From the NCBI GenBank assembly GCA_023101725.1, contig JALJCO010003102.1:310001-374000 (forward strand): DNA of 64,000 bases, written 5' to 3'. Shown piece by piece: positions 50,501 through 62,510 of this stretch (its first letter is position 1; each line of letters opens with the position of its first letter). The DNA comes from Atherinomorus stipes. Its lineage: Eukaryota; Chordata; Actinopteri; Atheriniformes; Atherinidae. Below the pieces are notes generated by a model. The model worked only from the letters and a program-made list of their open reading frames with translations, had not been told where the DNA came from and did not search any database. Position numbers and translations under genes: made by a program.

Positions 50501-53500
50501 GTCAGTGATGGACATGGTGACAGTGTGATGCAGACACGCTGACTGGGAAATGGACTTGGTGTTTCCTCCTACGCAGCCAGACAACTATCCTGGTTGCTGT
50601 GGTGCCTGAGCCTTACCGCATCTAGAATTTGCATCAAGGCCATGCAGATGACTGTTCCTGGAAAATGAGCTGAACGGAGTCCTGAGGGGGACTTGTGTAA
50701 CGTCTACAAAGCAGTGCCTTGAAGCAGCCACATTAAAAGGAGTCCTCACAAAGCAGTGTTCCCAGGTCCCAGAGAGGGAATATATTTAACGAGGGCATAG
50801 GTATGTGTACATTTTGAAGTGGCTCTGCAATTACCTCATATCTACTTCCCTCTCTTTTACTCTCCTAAAGAAGACCCCACTCCTCTCTTTGTGTCCCATT
50901 CTTAAATGCTGCCTTTCATTTTACACGACGGAAGCTTTTCTGGGCTTGTGCACCAAATTTAACAACTGACCCGATCCTGCTCACCCATTCCCAAGTCTTG
51001 TTTTATCAGAACTTGGACTGATTCCTTCTTTCAACACACAGTGCACACACTGCTTTTATTCATGTTTTATAGTCCCTGATCCTTGTTTGTGTTAATCCCT
51101 GCTGGGATGTGTGTGTTTTCCTTGAGAAACTACTTCTACAGTGCAGGTTATGTTTACGAGGTGTGCAGAGTTGCCTTCCAGCACCTTGTAAGACTGTCTG
51201 GGGTGAAGTGACTTAAGCCCTGAGGAAGATGTATGGCAAGACGGGAACATGTGGGAACCAAGGGAGGAAACAGAGCCTCAGACCATTCTTTTTTTAATGA
51301 CACTCCGATACTCAGCCTGCGGTCCACTTGCAGCAACAGCTGCTTCATTTTAAATAAAGCAAAGCTTATCCTCCCAAGAGGCACTGCTTCTTGTAACTGA
51401 GAAAGTGCAAACAGCTGTCCGCCATAGCCAGTTTTGCATTAGTGCATACACAAGCAGTCAAAACAGATATAAGCCCACCAATTATTCAGAGTTAATTGCC
51501 TTTAAGAAATGTCAGCATGTTTTTAATGAATTTCCCTGCGTTCTGATGATCACACTACCTACAGAGTGTAGTTCTGCTCACATTCAGAAGAAAATAATGC
51601 ATAATATAATGCCTCTGGTAATTACTGGAAGTTTCAACAATAGAAATTATTTGACCTCATGAGTTGATGTGGCTCAAATTGAAGCTGTTGGAGTCAGAAA
51701 AGTCAGGACTGTTTAGAGAGCTGCTGTTTGTCATGAAATTATGCCTTTGTCCACAGCATATTAACTTTTAACCGGGTCAAGTTAAAGGATGATAAAACAT
51801 TCCAATTTACTGTGAATTGCAGGGGGATTTTTGTGGCAGAGGGCTTTGCTATGTTGACTAAACAGCATTTTGTATGTGAACTAATATAACTGGTTAATTC
51901 ATCCTTTTTTTTTTACAAGCATTTTAAAGTTCTTTTCACCAGTGATCCAATCTGATCTTATCTTATATCTTGGTCAGCGTGTGTTTTAGTTTATTTACTT
52001 GCATTCCTGTTTCCGAGATTTGTTTATCTATTGGTAGAAAAATACAGAATCTTATGCAAATCCTCTTCATAGTGGATACAGCTGAAAAATAGCCCCATTT
52101 CTACCCAGCTGGTTGCTCCCTGTTCTTTATCACTCTATTCTGAGTCGCTGCGACAATCTGTTGTGTCACCGTGAAGCTTTGCGTCAGAGCTTTTTTGAAC
52201 TGCTTAAAGATGTTTTGAACACGATAAGTACTGTATATTAGAAAAACCCGTTAGTGTTTGTTGCATAGCTTGCTGTGATATTTATAATGCCATTTCATTG
52301 TCTCTCAGCTTTGCAAGTCGGTATCTGTGTGAGCACATGATGTTGACAGCTTGGCAGGCCAGCAGTAGGAAGAGTGTGGGCGAAGGCCAGGCAATACACC
52401 GGGCTGAACTCACAGTCTGAGAGGCCCACACGCCTTCATTATTCAGTTGGAATCTATTGAGCATCTGGGACTAAATTATTCATCAACATCGACCTAGTTC
52501 CAGGGTGCTAAGTTAGATACTTGGATGTCATCAGGCGTTCTGATAAGAGAGGCTGCTGCTGCAGTGTGATAGCTGCCACGGTTAAATAGAGCCTGATCAT
52601 AAAGAGCACTAACCACCATTTCATCGTTATAGACTTTAGTTTTGTATAACAAAGTGTAAAAGATGGGTTGCTCTAAGCAGGCATTCTTCAACCTGTGTCT
52701 AACCACGAGCCCTGTCCCAATGACTCTCTCTGCCTCTCTCACTGGCTCGCTAATGATGTGTTGCTGCAAGACTGAAGCTAAGGACAACAAACTCCTCCCA
52801 ATTAGTCTGTTGTTCAAACTGCAACTCTGGTCAGATGTGGACCCTAGCAGGCTGCCGAGCGTAAATAGGTGCCAGCATGAGAAATAATGGCACATGTAAC
52901 AAACATGGGAGGACTGCTTCCTTTGTTTCAGGGATGGTGGCAGTCGCTGTAGAGACAAGATGTGAATAGAATTTCAACTGGTAATATTGACTTAAATTGG
53001 ATTCTTAGTATTTTTTCCAGGAATATTATTAGATAGCAGCACTGATAGAAACATGAGGTTAGAGTATGAGAACATTTTGTGATGATTCTACTATAACAGC
53101 CTCAAACCCATATTTGCCGTAATAGTACTTAAGTCATGAAGGCTGGTTATTTTTATAAAGACCAAATGTGCCTTGTTAAAATAAAATAATTAGGGTTTAA
53201 TTATTAATATCCTTGATATTTCGGCGCACGAGACAGTCCTCCGTAAGTGAAATGCACATTCCACATTAGCCTTTCTAAAAATGAAACTTCATTTTCACAC
53301 TATGATTAATTATAGAAAATCTGCTCTGTTGGAATAAAAGATGGGATTAAAATCAAAGATCTTTACAAAAGACAATGGAACAGAAAACGGTTTACATCAG
53401 AAAATTCTTTGTAGCAAGTCTTGAGTTGAAGTCATTCGGATCTAAAAGACTATGCAAGAGCACAAAGGAACAAAGGACAAGGTAAAAGTAAAATCTGCAG

Positions 53501-55462
53501 GTTTACATGCAGTTTAGCAGACAGCAGAGCGTTTTATAGCTTGCAGTTACTGTATGTAAAATGAAGTCAAAACAGTCTGATTGATAGCACAGCATATTTG
53601 GCTTTTAGAAAATAGTATTTGTGGTGACATCAGATCTCAACAAGCAACAGATTTTAAACATTGAGAAAACAAATCAACTCTATTATTGTCACTGATCGGG
53701 AGTATAACAAGATAAAGCTTTTTGCTGAGAAAAGGCTTAGATTGGGGGAATGAAAGAAAGCTCACTGGAGGAAAGAAAAATGTTAAAAAAGGTGAAGGAA
53801 AACAGCAAGAATCCTCCGTGGAATACATTACCAGGACAGCACAGGCATGCTTCGGATAAACCCTTCAGATGCCTTCAGTGTCCTCCTGACTTTCAGCTCG
53901 TCTCCAAAGAGACATGTTGTGTGCCAGAGAGCATTCATCAAATTAGACCGGAGAGAAAACAATGTGAAAACCCACTGCTCTCCATAGAGACGTGCCGACA
54001 GGTTATCACAGAGAAGGTGTCTCGAGCACCGGGACAGCAGTGCACAGCATCCTCCCTGAAGAGCAGCCCTCCCCCTCCCCCTCCATCCACAGGCCAGCAT
54101 TAAAAGGGGAAAACATGCATTCAGGGGAGAGGTGTACCAATATATAAATTAAATACACCTATTTCACGTAGAAGCAACCAGGGAGTGGCTGTGAGGTTGT
54201 TTAGTGCTGGTGGAGAACAGACGAGTGTTAGAGCTGTAGATAAGCTGGTGTCCAGCAGAATGTGACTGCTGACAAAGCTGAAGCGAGCACATGCAGAGCA
54301 CGGCTTGGCCTGGACATCTCATTATGGAGGACCATTATCAATCCTCAGAGATCGAAAAGCAGCATGGCAGTACGACAGAAGGCACCAGGACACCTTTGGC
54401 TGAGTCAGGTTGGAATTTCCTGGTCAGCATCCTTGTTGATGGTTCAATCAGTTCATGAACTAAGGACAGGCTTATCTTTACATCTTAAAAATGTTTACAA
54501 AGACTGATATTTCTTTGTGTCTTTCTTCATAAACCTAAAGAATCTGAACTTCCACTTTATCTAGAAAGCATTATTTCCATGCACTGTGAGCACTGCTAGC
54601 AGATTTCCCTCCATAGGGTTTCTTTTCTTCCACTTTTCCAACTGTCTCCCCAGGTTTTCTCATAGGAGTGAGCTCTCTGCTGCTCAGAGCAGAGGCAGAT
54701 AAATGAGCTGTGCTGTAGGTTCACTATGGCTTCAGCACTTTACAGCTAGATTAATGATGCTTTACAAAGCCAGAGTCTTTGCTTTTAGCATTTTAGGAGT
54801 ACATTCATAAAATGAACTACAGGTACATCTTGTTTACATACCCATCTACTAGTTCATCTTTCCTGTGCTCTCTGAGCATCTCTGGGAAAAAAAAAAACAA
54901 GATGGGAGCCCTTGTAGTAATTTTATTTTTAACTCAAAATACCTGCATTGTCAAAATGATCAGAAACATTTAGGTTATCTTGTTCCTAAAACTAAATAAA
55001 AAATGAAAAGTCTACCGAGATGTCAGTGTCCGTTTCTGGCATCTCAGCCCGAACTGCTGTCAGTTCTCATCACCGTGGCTAAATTGCATGGTAAGGCCCA
55101 CACATAGCACACATTGAATCGTCACGGGTGAAAAAGAAGCCAAGTATTGGAGGAGGACACCATGAATTGGTAATGTTATTGGATTTCAACTAGGTCATGG
55201 CCACATCAAAATGTTGACCTACACACTAATCCTGGGAGGCAGACGGATGCCCGGCAACATGTGAAATCATTTTAGTGTTTATTCAGACTTACCTCCACCA
55301 CACCTGATGCGTTTAAACGTATGGCTCATGGTTGCTGGTTTTTGATATAAAAAAAAAAAAAAGAAAGAGAGAGAAGGACATATCCTGCAGCTTTCCTTGG
55401 TGGGGACAAGTGAACACAGAGCTATTTTAGGGGTAATGTAATCCAAGATATTTCTAGTTTTA

Positions 55463-55692
55463 TACCAGTTATGGTCATTGTTCATACCCTCCAATTAAAG
55501 AAGAAAAGAAAAATCATCTGTCAGTGAAATACGTTGAAATAGACAAAAGTAATAATAAATAAAAATTCTATGAAAATCATGACATTGATTTTTTTAATTG
55601 TGTTTAAAAAGATTATTCTTGTTATTTGAATTACTATTGTGAATTTAGCTTTCTGTAATTGGAGGATATGAATAATTTTGAGGACGACTGTA
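55463..55692. mobile_element. MITE, mariner-like ends (copy 2)
   Basis: The left end contains TTCATACCCTCCAATTAAAG (55481-55500) and the reverse complement of the right end contains TTCATATCCTCCAATTA, after TACAGTCGTCCTCAAAATTA. TA dinucleotides sit at both extremes (55463-55464, 55691-55692), as for Tc1/mariner insertion. Same family as 12831-13352 but shorter (230 bp). No ORF. Confidence 0.6.
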
Positions 55693-57594
55693 GCTCTTGC
55701 TTTCACTAGACACAGACATGGCAGCCAACTGTAAACTAGATTTACCGTCCATACCTTTAATTATAAAATCAAAGATTATCTTGTAAGGACTGAGATAAAT
55801 AAATACCCACATGACTGGATATTACTTCAATAATGGAGCTTAAAGCATTGTCAGGTAGCTTTCTGAAACGGAAGCATAAATATGAGCACCTCCACTTAGG
55901 TTATCCAACAGGGAGTTAACTTTCATCTAGTCCACCCACATCATGCTGCTGCTTCTTCCTCTCTTGCAAATAAAACTGAAGGATGGTGTTGAAGGGAAAG
56001 AGAAAGAAGAGGAAGGATACAAGAGGGAGAGTGGGAGCGGTAAGGTGGGACAACAAGAGAAGCGGTATTGATTCCTCGATTCCCGTACCCCTGCCAGTGA
56101 GTGCAGAGTGTCAAGATCTCCCGCCAGGAAAAACAAATCACAAGGCAGAAGTGATGGATGTGGCACTCTAGGATCCGGCGGTTTTGCCATCTGGATGGCC
56201 GACACTGTATATCAGCCTCATGCACAGCAAATTAAATTTACATTTGGAAGGCTTCCCCAGGCCTCACGCTTCAGAGATGCACCAAAAACAGCCCTCCAAC
56301 ACAACACCCTTAATGGGTTTGATCTATCATTCCCAGGTCTATTATGTAAAGATGATGTTGGCCCCTGTTCAGAATGTCAAAATGATGTTACAGTCACAAT
56401 AAAATCACATTAAGTGCAGCCAAATGGATGTTCAGCAAAATGACATCACCTTTAATTTCCTTAAGATGAGTCAATGCTAATCCAACTTGCAGATGTTTTG
56501 ATGCACAAACATCAGTGACATAAGAGCACAAATTCAATAACAGCCAATGTCCGTCTTGCTTTTTTGGACCTGATGCATTCCCTCGCCTTCTGTCTTCATG
56601 ATATTGTGGCTGTCACATATTCAGACCCAAGAGTATGAAAAATGTACAATGGGTATCATCAGGCGTGCATTAAGGGCTTTTTGGTTTTCATTTTTTATCT
56701 TCTTTTTTAGTAGCTAAGTAGAAGTGCAAGGCTAAATTCATAGCAGCAGCTCATTGTGCTTAGCAGCACTCCATAACCCAAAACCTAACCTGGCCCTGAA
56801 GAGGCTGCCATGCTTAAATGAAATGACCTTTAACGCAGAGCTGATCAAATGGCCTGTGGCAAGACTATAAAAGAACATTGAAGTATAATGTTTTACAGTG
56901 TACTTTTTTCTGGTATTTTGTTTGCCCTTTCCCATTTTCCAAGAGGGTGAAATGTATGGTGTTTGGCAGGTGAGGAAATGCCCTGAAAGCAGTCGGAAAT
57001 GGATTTGGTCTCCGTGTAGAAATGGTAGCAGAATAATGATTTTGGTTTATTTTGGATGCGTATTTTTGTTTGCGGGAAAAAAAAAGTGATTCACGTTGAA
57101 AGACAGAAGAAAAATATTGATTTGAACTTCTGCTACTCTGCCCTTTGTTTGCCGTCTCTTTTTTTAAGCTTTCATGGCCAGTTGTCCTCTAAATGTCAGA
57201 GGTGTTTTGTGATGGCTCTTAACAACTCCTCGAAGGGATTTCCAAAACGACGCACTGAAACAAAAACTGAGGATGTAAGTTGACAATTGTGCTGTGAACT
57301 TCAGCCTCTGCTGTTCCTCAATAATCAGATCTCATTCGTGTACGGAGGCTGTTGCCTGGAAAGCGGTGTAGCAGCTGTTACCGTGCCAGGCAGCGTGTGG
57401 CCGTGTTGACAGATGACTCCAGCAGCCAAACAGTGTAGCCGTCTGGATTCACATGCCATCTGCCCCGCTCTCCTTAACCTAACCCTCTGGAAATGCCACT
57501 ATTGGTATTTTTGAGTGGGAATCATTTCATCTCATTGATGCAGCTGAAGTATTTCATGCTCTCACCTCTCTGATGTTTATCTGTTTCTTTTCAG

Positions 57595-57673
57595 ACAACT
57601 GAGGACTCTCTGGTTGCTTCAGCCGAGTGTCCAAGCGATGATGAGGACATTGATCCCTGTGAGCCGAGCTCAG
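57595..57673 (+). CDS. nrxn1: nrxn1 exon D: acidic cysteine loop before the membrane
   Basis: Acceptor CTGTTTCTTTTCAG. The exon starts in phase 0 and gives 26 codons plus one G with the first donor (CAG|GTGGGT). With the second donor (TAG|GTTAGT) it extends 9 nt to 57682, adding Gly-Gly-Leu in frame. The peptide contains [21 protein letters not shown], with two Cys flanking an acidic cluster (residues 12-22). This juxtamembrane loop is near-identical to NRXN1; NRXN3 has a different C-terminal half and NRXN2 a DLEECEPSTGG version, so this exon is the best evidence for neurexin-1. The Ser-Gly after the acidic stretch is the type of site at which neurexins carry heparan sulfate. The following exon (rest of stalk, transmembrane helix, PDZ-binding tail) is not in the window. 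Confidence 0.95.
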
Positions 57674-58244
57674 GTGGGTTAGGTTAGTCATCTCTTTTTT
57701 TATTCTACTTCTCTCTTGGTGTGTCAGTGTGTGTCTTTGTGTGTCATAGTCCACCCCCACCAAGACACCACAGGCTAACACTGTGTTTAAAGGAGCAGAT
57801 TGGAGTTGTAGTTAAAGCTCAAACACTTCTCAGAGACATGTTGTTCTTCTGGCTACTGCATCACACTGCAGCCTATCCATTATTTCTGTCTGGGGAGGGT
57901 TTTTTTTTTTTTTTACTATTTTTAGTTGCTCATAACTTGTAGTGTGCATGTAGAGCAGAAATAAAGTTAAAGTCATGAAAATAAGCTTTTGCTTAGATTA
58001 ATTTGTGAAATAGTTTTTATGTTATCTTGAAATCCTCGGTGTACAATGGAACTGTACAATGTATAGGAAATCTATCATTATTACGTTCCTGCAGGAATTT
58101 TCAATTGAATTAGAACCAGGTGTAATATTAAAGGCAGGTAGGGGATCCTGGAAAAACGGTTCGAGCAAACTACATTTTAAAAAATACCCCCGCCTAAAAC
58201 TACACCTCAAGAGCACAGGAACGTGTGCGCCGATGGCTTACAAG

Positions 58245-58345
58245 TAGGGATGTTCAATATTATCGGCCTACCAATATTATCAGCCGATATTGGCATTAAA
58301 ATGTGATATCGGAAAATATTGGTATCGGTTTTTTGGACCAATATT
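58245..58345. mobile_element. 'tatcgg'-type DNA repeat, one end
   Basis: Begins TAGGGATGTTCAATATTATC and continues with alternating ccgatattgg / tatcggtt motifs. Such ends occur on dispersed fish DNA transposons whose termini are rich in 'cgatatcgg'. The other end was not located; the element may extend toward 58700. Confidence 0.45.
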
Positions 58346-61300
58346 TGACCAATGAAATTGAAATTTTGTAACAGAACGACAAGATCACATGAGATCTTGT
58401 TCCATTTGCAGCGGACCAGCATGTAGAAAAGTCCCTGTTATTCTGGAAGAACTTCATATCCCAGCATTCTTTTTAGCCAGATGTTGGATGATACCTGCTA
58501 GTATCTGATATTTGGCAGCCAGATGTTCAAAATGAACTCCTCTAGCTGAGTTAAGGACATTTTGGGATCTTTGCTCTCAGAGCAGAATATAGTTGTATCT
58601 CTCAAAATATAAGAGATATGTTTACGGTGTCAAGACGATTGGATGGGGTTTTTTCAGTCAGTCCTGTCTAAATTTTTGGTCCAGAACATTTAGTTAATTA
58701 GCTACAATCGGGGTGCGAAGGAGATTTTAAGCAATATGGTAAAAAAAATGCACCTGGAAAACATCATCCACCCTGCCTTTGAGGATGCATTTTAATAAGA
58801 AGAAACTCTGCTTGCGTGCAACTTCTAAAACTAACCAGGAAGCAGGTGGATTTTAGTTAAGAAGAGGTGCATGCTCAGCTCGAAGAGACAGCATCCATTG
58901 CAAAGCTTTTCAGACCAAAGGGTCATGAGGTGCTGAGAGGTGTGTGAAGTGGGGGAATTGTGTGCAGAGGGGGAAGCATTTTTTTCTTTGTAATAAAAGA
59001 AAGCAGCCTGTTCTTTTGGAGACCGTGAAATAAAGTTATAAATATGTAAATTACCATAATATGGGATCCTTGAAGGAACAGAAATATGTATATTTACTTC
59101 TTTTTTTTTTTCTTTACTTTTTTACTTTTTAGCATTAGCTCATATTAGCCTATAAATTTACTAGCAGGACTCATTTATGCAAAAAAAAAAAAGCACTTAG
59201 CCTACACTATAATTACTTTCAAAAGTCACAATGTTTATTTTTTCAAAAACTCACATGCATAAACAACAATATTAGAGCTTCTTTTACTGTTGATGAATTT
59301 ACTGGCAACTATTGCTCTCTGGGTTCCACACCTCTCATTTCATGTTGTACACACAAAAGTCTCACAGAGGATTGCAGGCATAACTGCAACTCCACAGTGC
59401 TTATGGTGTTTTGCAGCATCAAAGCAGCTGTTGTTACTGTTTTTAATTTTGTACCTACAGTATTTGTCTTCATCTGCACATGGTATTTGTTAATGTGCAA
59501 ACTGGGGAGTTCTCAGGGAGGCATTAATGCACAAGGTGCAATTACAAAACCCACATGACTCCAACACAGTGTGTACAAAAAGGGTAAACCTAGAAAGGAA
59601 TGTGCAAGGGCTGATTTTTACAGATGTGTAAAGGATCCCCGCTGTTGTTAATTAGATTCTGCAGTGGGCAGTGGGAGTTGATCCTGTTGTTTTTTATGAA
59701 CTGTTGTTCACAACTGCTGCACATATCTTGTTTTTAAGATTACAATTGAGGCACACATCAGATTTTTCTCCTTGGAGAAGGAAAGTGAACATATTTTAGT
59801 GTGTGACTGTGTGTGTTCAAGAGCCCAGATAAATTCAGCATAAAAAGAGACATTTATTGTTTCCTCTAACGTGTTTAAGATACAGCATCTCAGCTTTATG
59901 CTAGCAATTTCTGATAATAAACATGTTACTTATGATGTTTCCGAAATGTATGATCTTTCTCCTTTCACACATGGAGAGTGCTTTAGTCTAACCCTGGCAT
60001 CTGCGTATGGAAACAGGGATTTTCAAATTCATTTTGAAGTGATAAGAAGCAGAGAGAACAATTAAGTCGAAACTCAAAGCTCCCCACTCCATGTAAATGT
60101 GCTATTGATCACTGTGGCCATAAAACTTCCACCAAATTAATGTCTGGCTCACAGCCTGCGATCAGCATTCAGTCTGTCTCTCTTCCTTCTTCTGGCCTTT
60201 TGCTTGCAAGATTAGCTTCGGCCGCATTTTCTCTATTTTTGTTTAATTCTTCTTCTTCACGTTGAAATGACACAGACAGTATGTATAGATCTGCTACCTC
60301 AAGCAAATACCATGAGCGAGAGATTGGATTGATTCACACAAGGAGCTCTCGTTATCATATTCTTTGACAAGGGCATCTGCCAAAACATCACTTGCAACCT
60401 ATGTGATGCTTTGGAAAGCACCCTCCCCGCGCAAAGTATCCCTCTCCTTCTGTGATCAGTGAGGGGGATTTGACACCAGAGCTGCATGCTCCCAGGGTGG
60501 CAGCTGTCTAACACCGTATCCTGATTAATATCTACATTCACAACGATTCACACACTCTGCCAAGCACTCGCCACATCTCAGACAGGGTTGCCGTGCATAA
60601 AGAACTGGATACACTGTCACTGATCAAGTTCTACTTGCTCATATTACTGTTGAGCCAACTCATTTAATGACATCAACAATATATAATTTTTCATGCAACA
60701 CCTTGACACTCTGCTCTCTCTACTAACTCAAAGTGGATACAAGAAGCACACTATCGACATCCCTGCATATGAATACCTCCCGCTCTTGCTTCACAGCCTC
60801 ATGTATGGATATGCTACGATAATGTTAATGCATAAGTGATCCCAAGAGGTGAGCCATGAAACAGACTATTATGTGAGCTATCTGTGGTCCAAGGGCAGCT
60901 CTAGATCATCCTGCATCTCACTGGAGCCTTGCCCCCCCCCCGGCAGTCGCTATCAGCCATTGAAAGACACGAATTGGGTAAACTTACTTATTGCCAGGCT
61001 TTATTACCCTTACTTCCGGAAAGCATGGAAAGCCAGCGGTACCACCAGCTTATCTCCTGGCAGGACTGAGATTAGATCACACTGCACCAAATTGAATCAT
61101 CCCCCTTGGTTCAGGAAACCACAGAGGAATACACGGTCTCATGATGCTGCAACACACCTGATTTGCAGTAGGAGGTTGTTTTGGTAAGTGTACGTATTCA
61201 GCCAGCTGAATATCATGGCAGCCATGATAACAGTTGCACGGAATATTCCTGTCTTTGCAGTGCTTGTGAAAAATTAAGAAAGCTGAAGTATGCTCAGAGC

Positions 61301-62082
61301 TTTACCTTCCCTGAGATTTAACCTTACTTTTTTTGAGAAATAACCAAATATATGCAAATGACTTCCATAACTTGCCTCTCAGGCAATTTTTACTGTTACA
61401 TAAATACTGAATAAATTCTGACATTTAGCTTAAATGAGCCCTGCATCTTTCTGCAGCAGAATTGCCCATTTATGTGAAGTGCTGGCCAATCAACTGGAGA
61501 AAATATAGATGTAAACTCATGTGAAAATAACCCTGTGAACACTCTGGCACGATGACGGCTGGCACTGATTTTCCAGCACTAACCTCAGTTTTTCATGGTG
61601 AAAGTTAATGGAAGGGGCTGTTGCAGAGCTGCATGGGTTCAAATGGAACGGATGTCTCTTACCTACCTGCTTCATTTCATTGGCGTCATGCAGGCTGTTG
61701 ATGGGGGGGCAGCTGCTGCACAGTGATCCATATCCAAGGTTACATGGTTACATCCTGCAACTGCCTTTGTTCCACATAATATGGCTCTTCTGTGAGCTAG
61801 TCCTTCATTTAAGTCCAATTCTACCCAACAAATGTGATTGCATCTTTCACTCTGTGTTCTTTGGCTGAGATAAAAAGCTGAAAATCGAACATGTGCTGTT
61901 AATTAGAAATGTTAGATGTGCACAAAGCTGTGATGTGAGAGTTTTTTTCAAGGTAAAATTGTCAGTATTAAACCTCAAACTACACATTTTACTCAGCTAT
62001 GTCACAGATCTATTCAGGTATCACAAATTTTATTTTTGTGTTCTTTTTCAGCAATAATGAGTAAGCATCAAGATACAGATTT

Positions 62083-62510
62083 TTTAGGGCTGATGCCAAT
62101 ACCGATATTTTGTCATCAGCCTCAGCCGCTGGCCGATACAGCCTGCCAATATTTGGGCTCGATACTACATTCGACCCCAAAATTAATATAATGATAGACA
62201 CAATGAAAACTAATTTTGAAAACTCTTTTAAGAAAAAAAAAAAGAGAAAGAAACAAAGCACTTCAAACCAATAGACGGTATTAAAAAAAAGAAATGATGT
62301 ACTTGGAACAATATCAAAAAGAAACATTAAACATGTAATATAAACTATAAAAAAAAACACTGCTGCCTGTTTAGATACTTATCTGTAAATTATGCCGAGG
62401 GGGAGGGTATCGCCAACACACCTGACGTATCCGCCGATGCCGATACCAGCAAGAAATGCATGTATCGGCCTAAAATATCGGCCAGCCGATGTACCGGTAT
62501 ATCCTTAATA
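62083..62510. mobile_element. 'tatcgg'-type DNA repeat, two-ended
   Basis: The left part has GATGCCAATACCGATATTTT and the right part, reverse-complemented, has GGCCGATATTTTAGGCCGAT with TATACCGGTACATCGG. Both ends are thus built of the same ccgata/tatcgg units, with an AT-rich, A-run centre. Probably a non-autonomous DNA transposon; exact ends and superfamily not determined. Confidence 0.5.

Larger units (their letters stand above)
34595..57594 (+). other. nrxn1: Large nrxn1 intron between stalk exons
   Basis: A 23.0-kb intron from GTAAGA to CTGTTTCTTTTCAG. It holds a TIR element (36059-36901), a composite nested insertion (43854-47378), a SINE (47476-47590) and a mariner-like MITE (55463-55692). 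The remainder is AT-rich single-copy-looking sequence with only chance ORFs. A short-form (gamma) neurexin-1 promoter is known in mammals near the 3' end of the gene, but I could not recognise a first exon for it here. Confidence 0.85.

Noticed and set aside
52494..52958. 154-codon minus-strand open frame
   Set aside because: Longest ORF outside the LINE and exons, but no recognisable domain, a Ser/Leu/Arg mixture typical of chance, and no splice or promoter context.
56108..56413. 101-codon open frame just upstream of exon D, considered as an alternative stalk exon
   Set aside because: No neurexin stalk character or cysteine-loop sequence, and no acceptor-donor pair in the right phase.
60849..61187. 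112-codon open frame in the last intron
   Set aside because: No transmembrane segment or neurexin tail; looks like a chance ORF.
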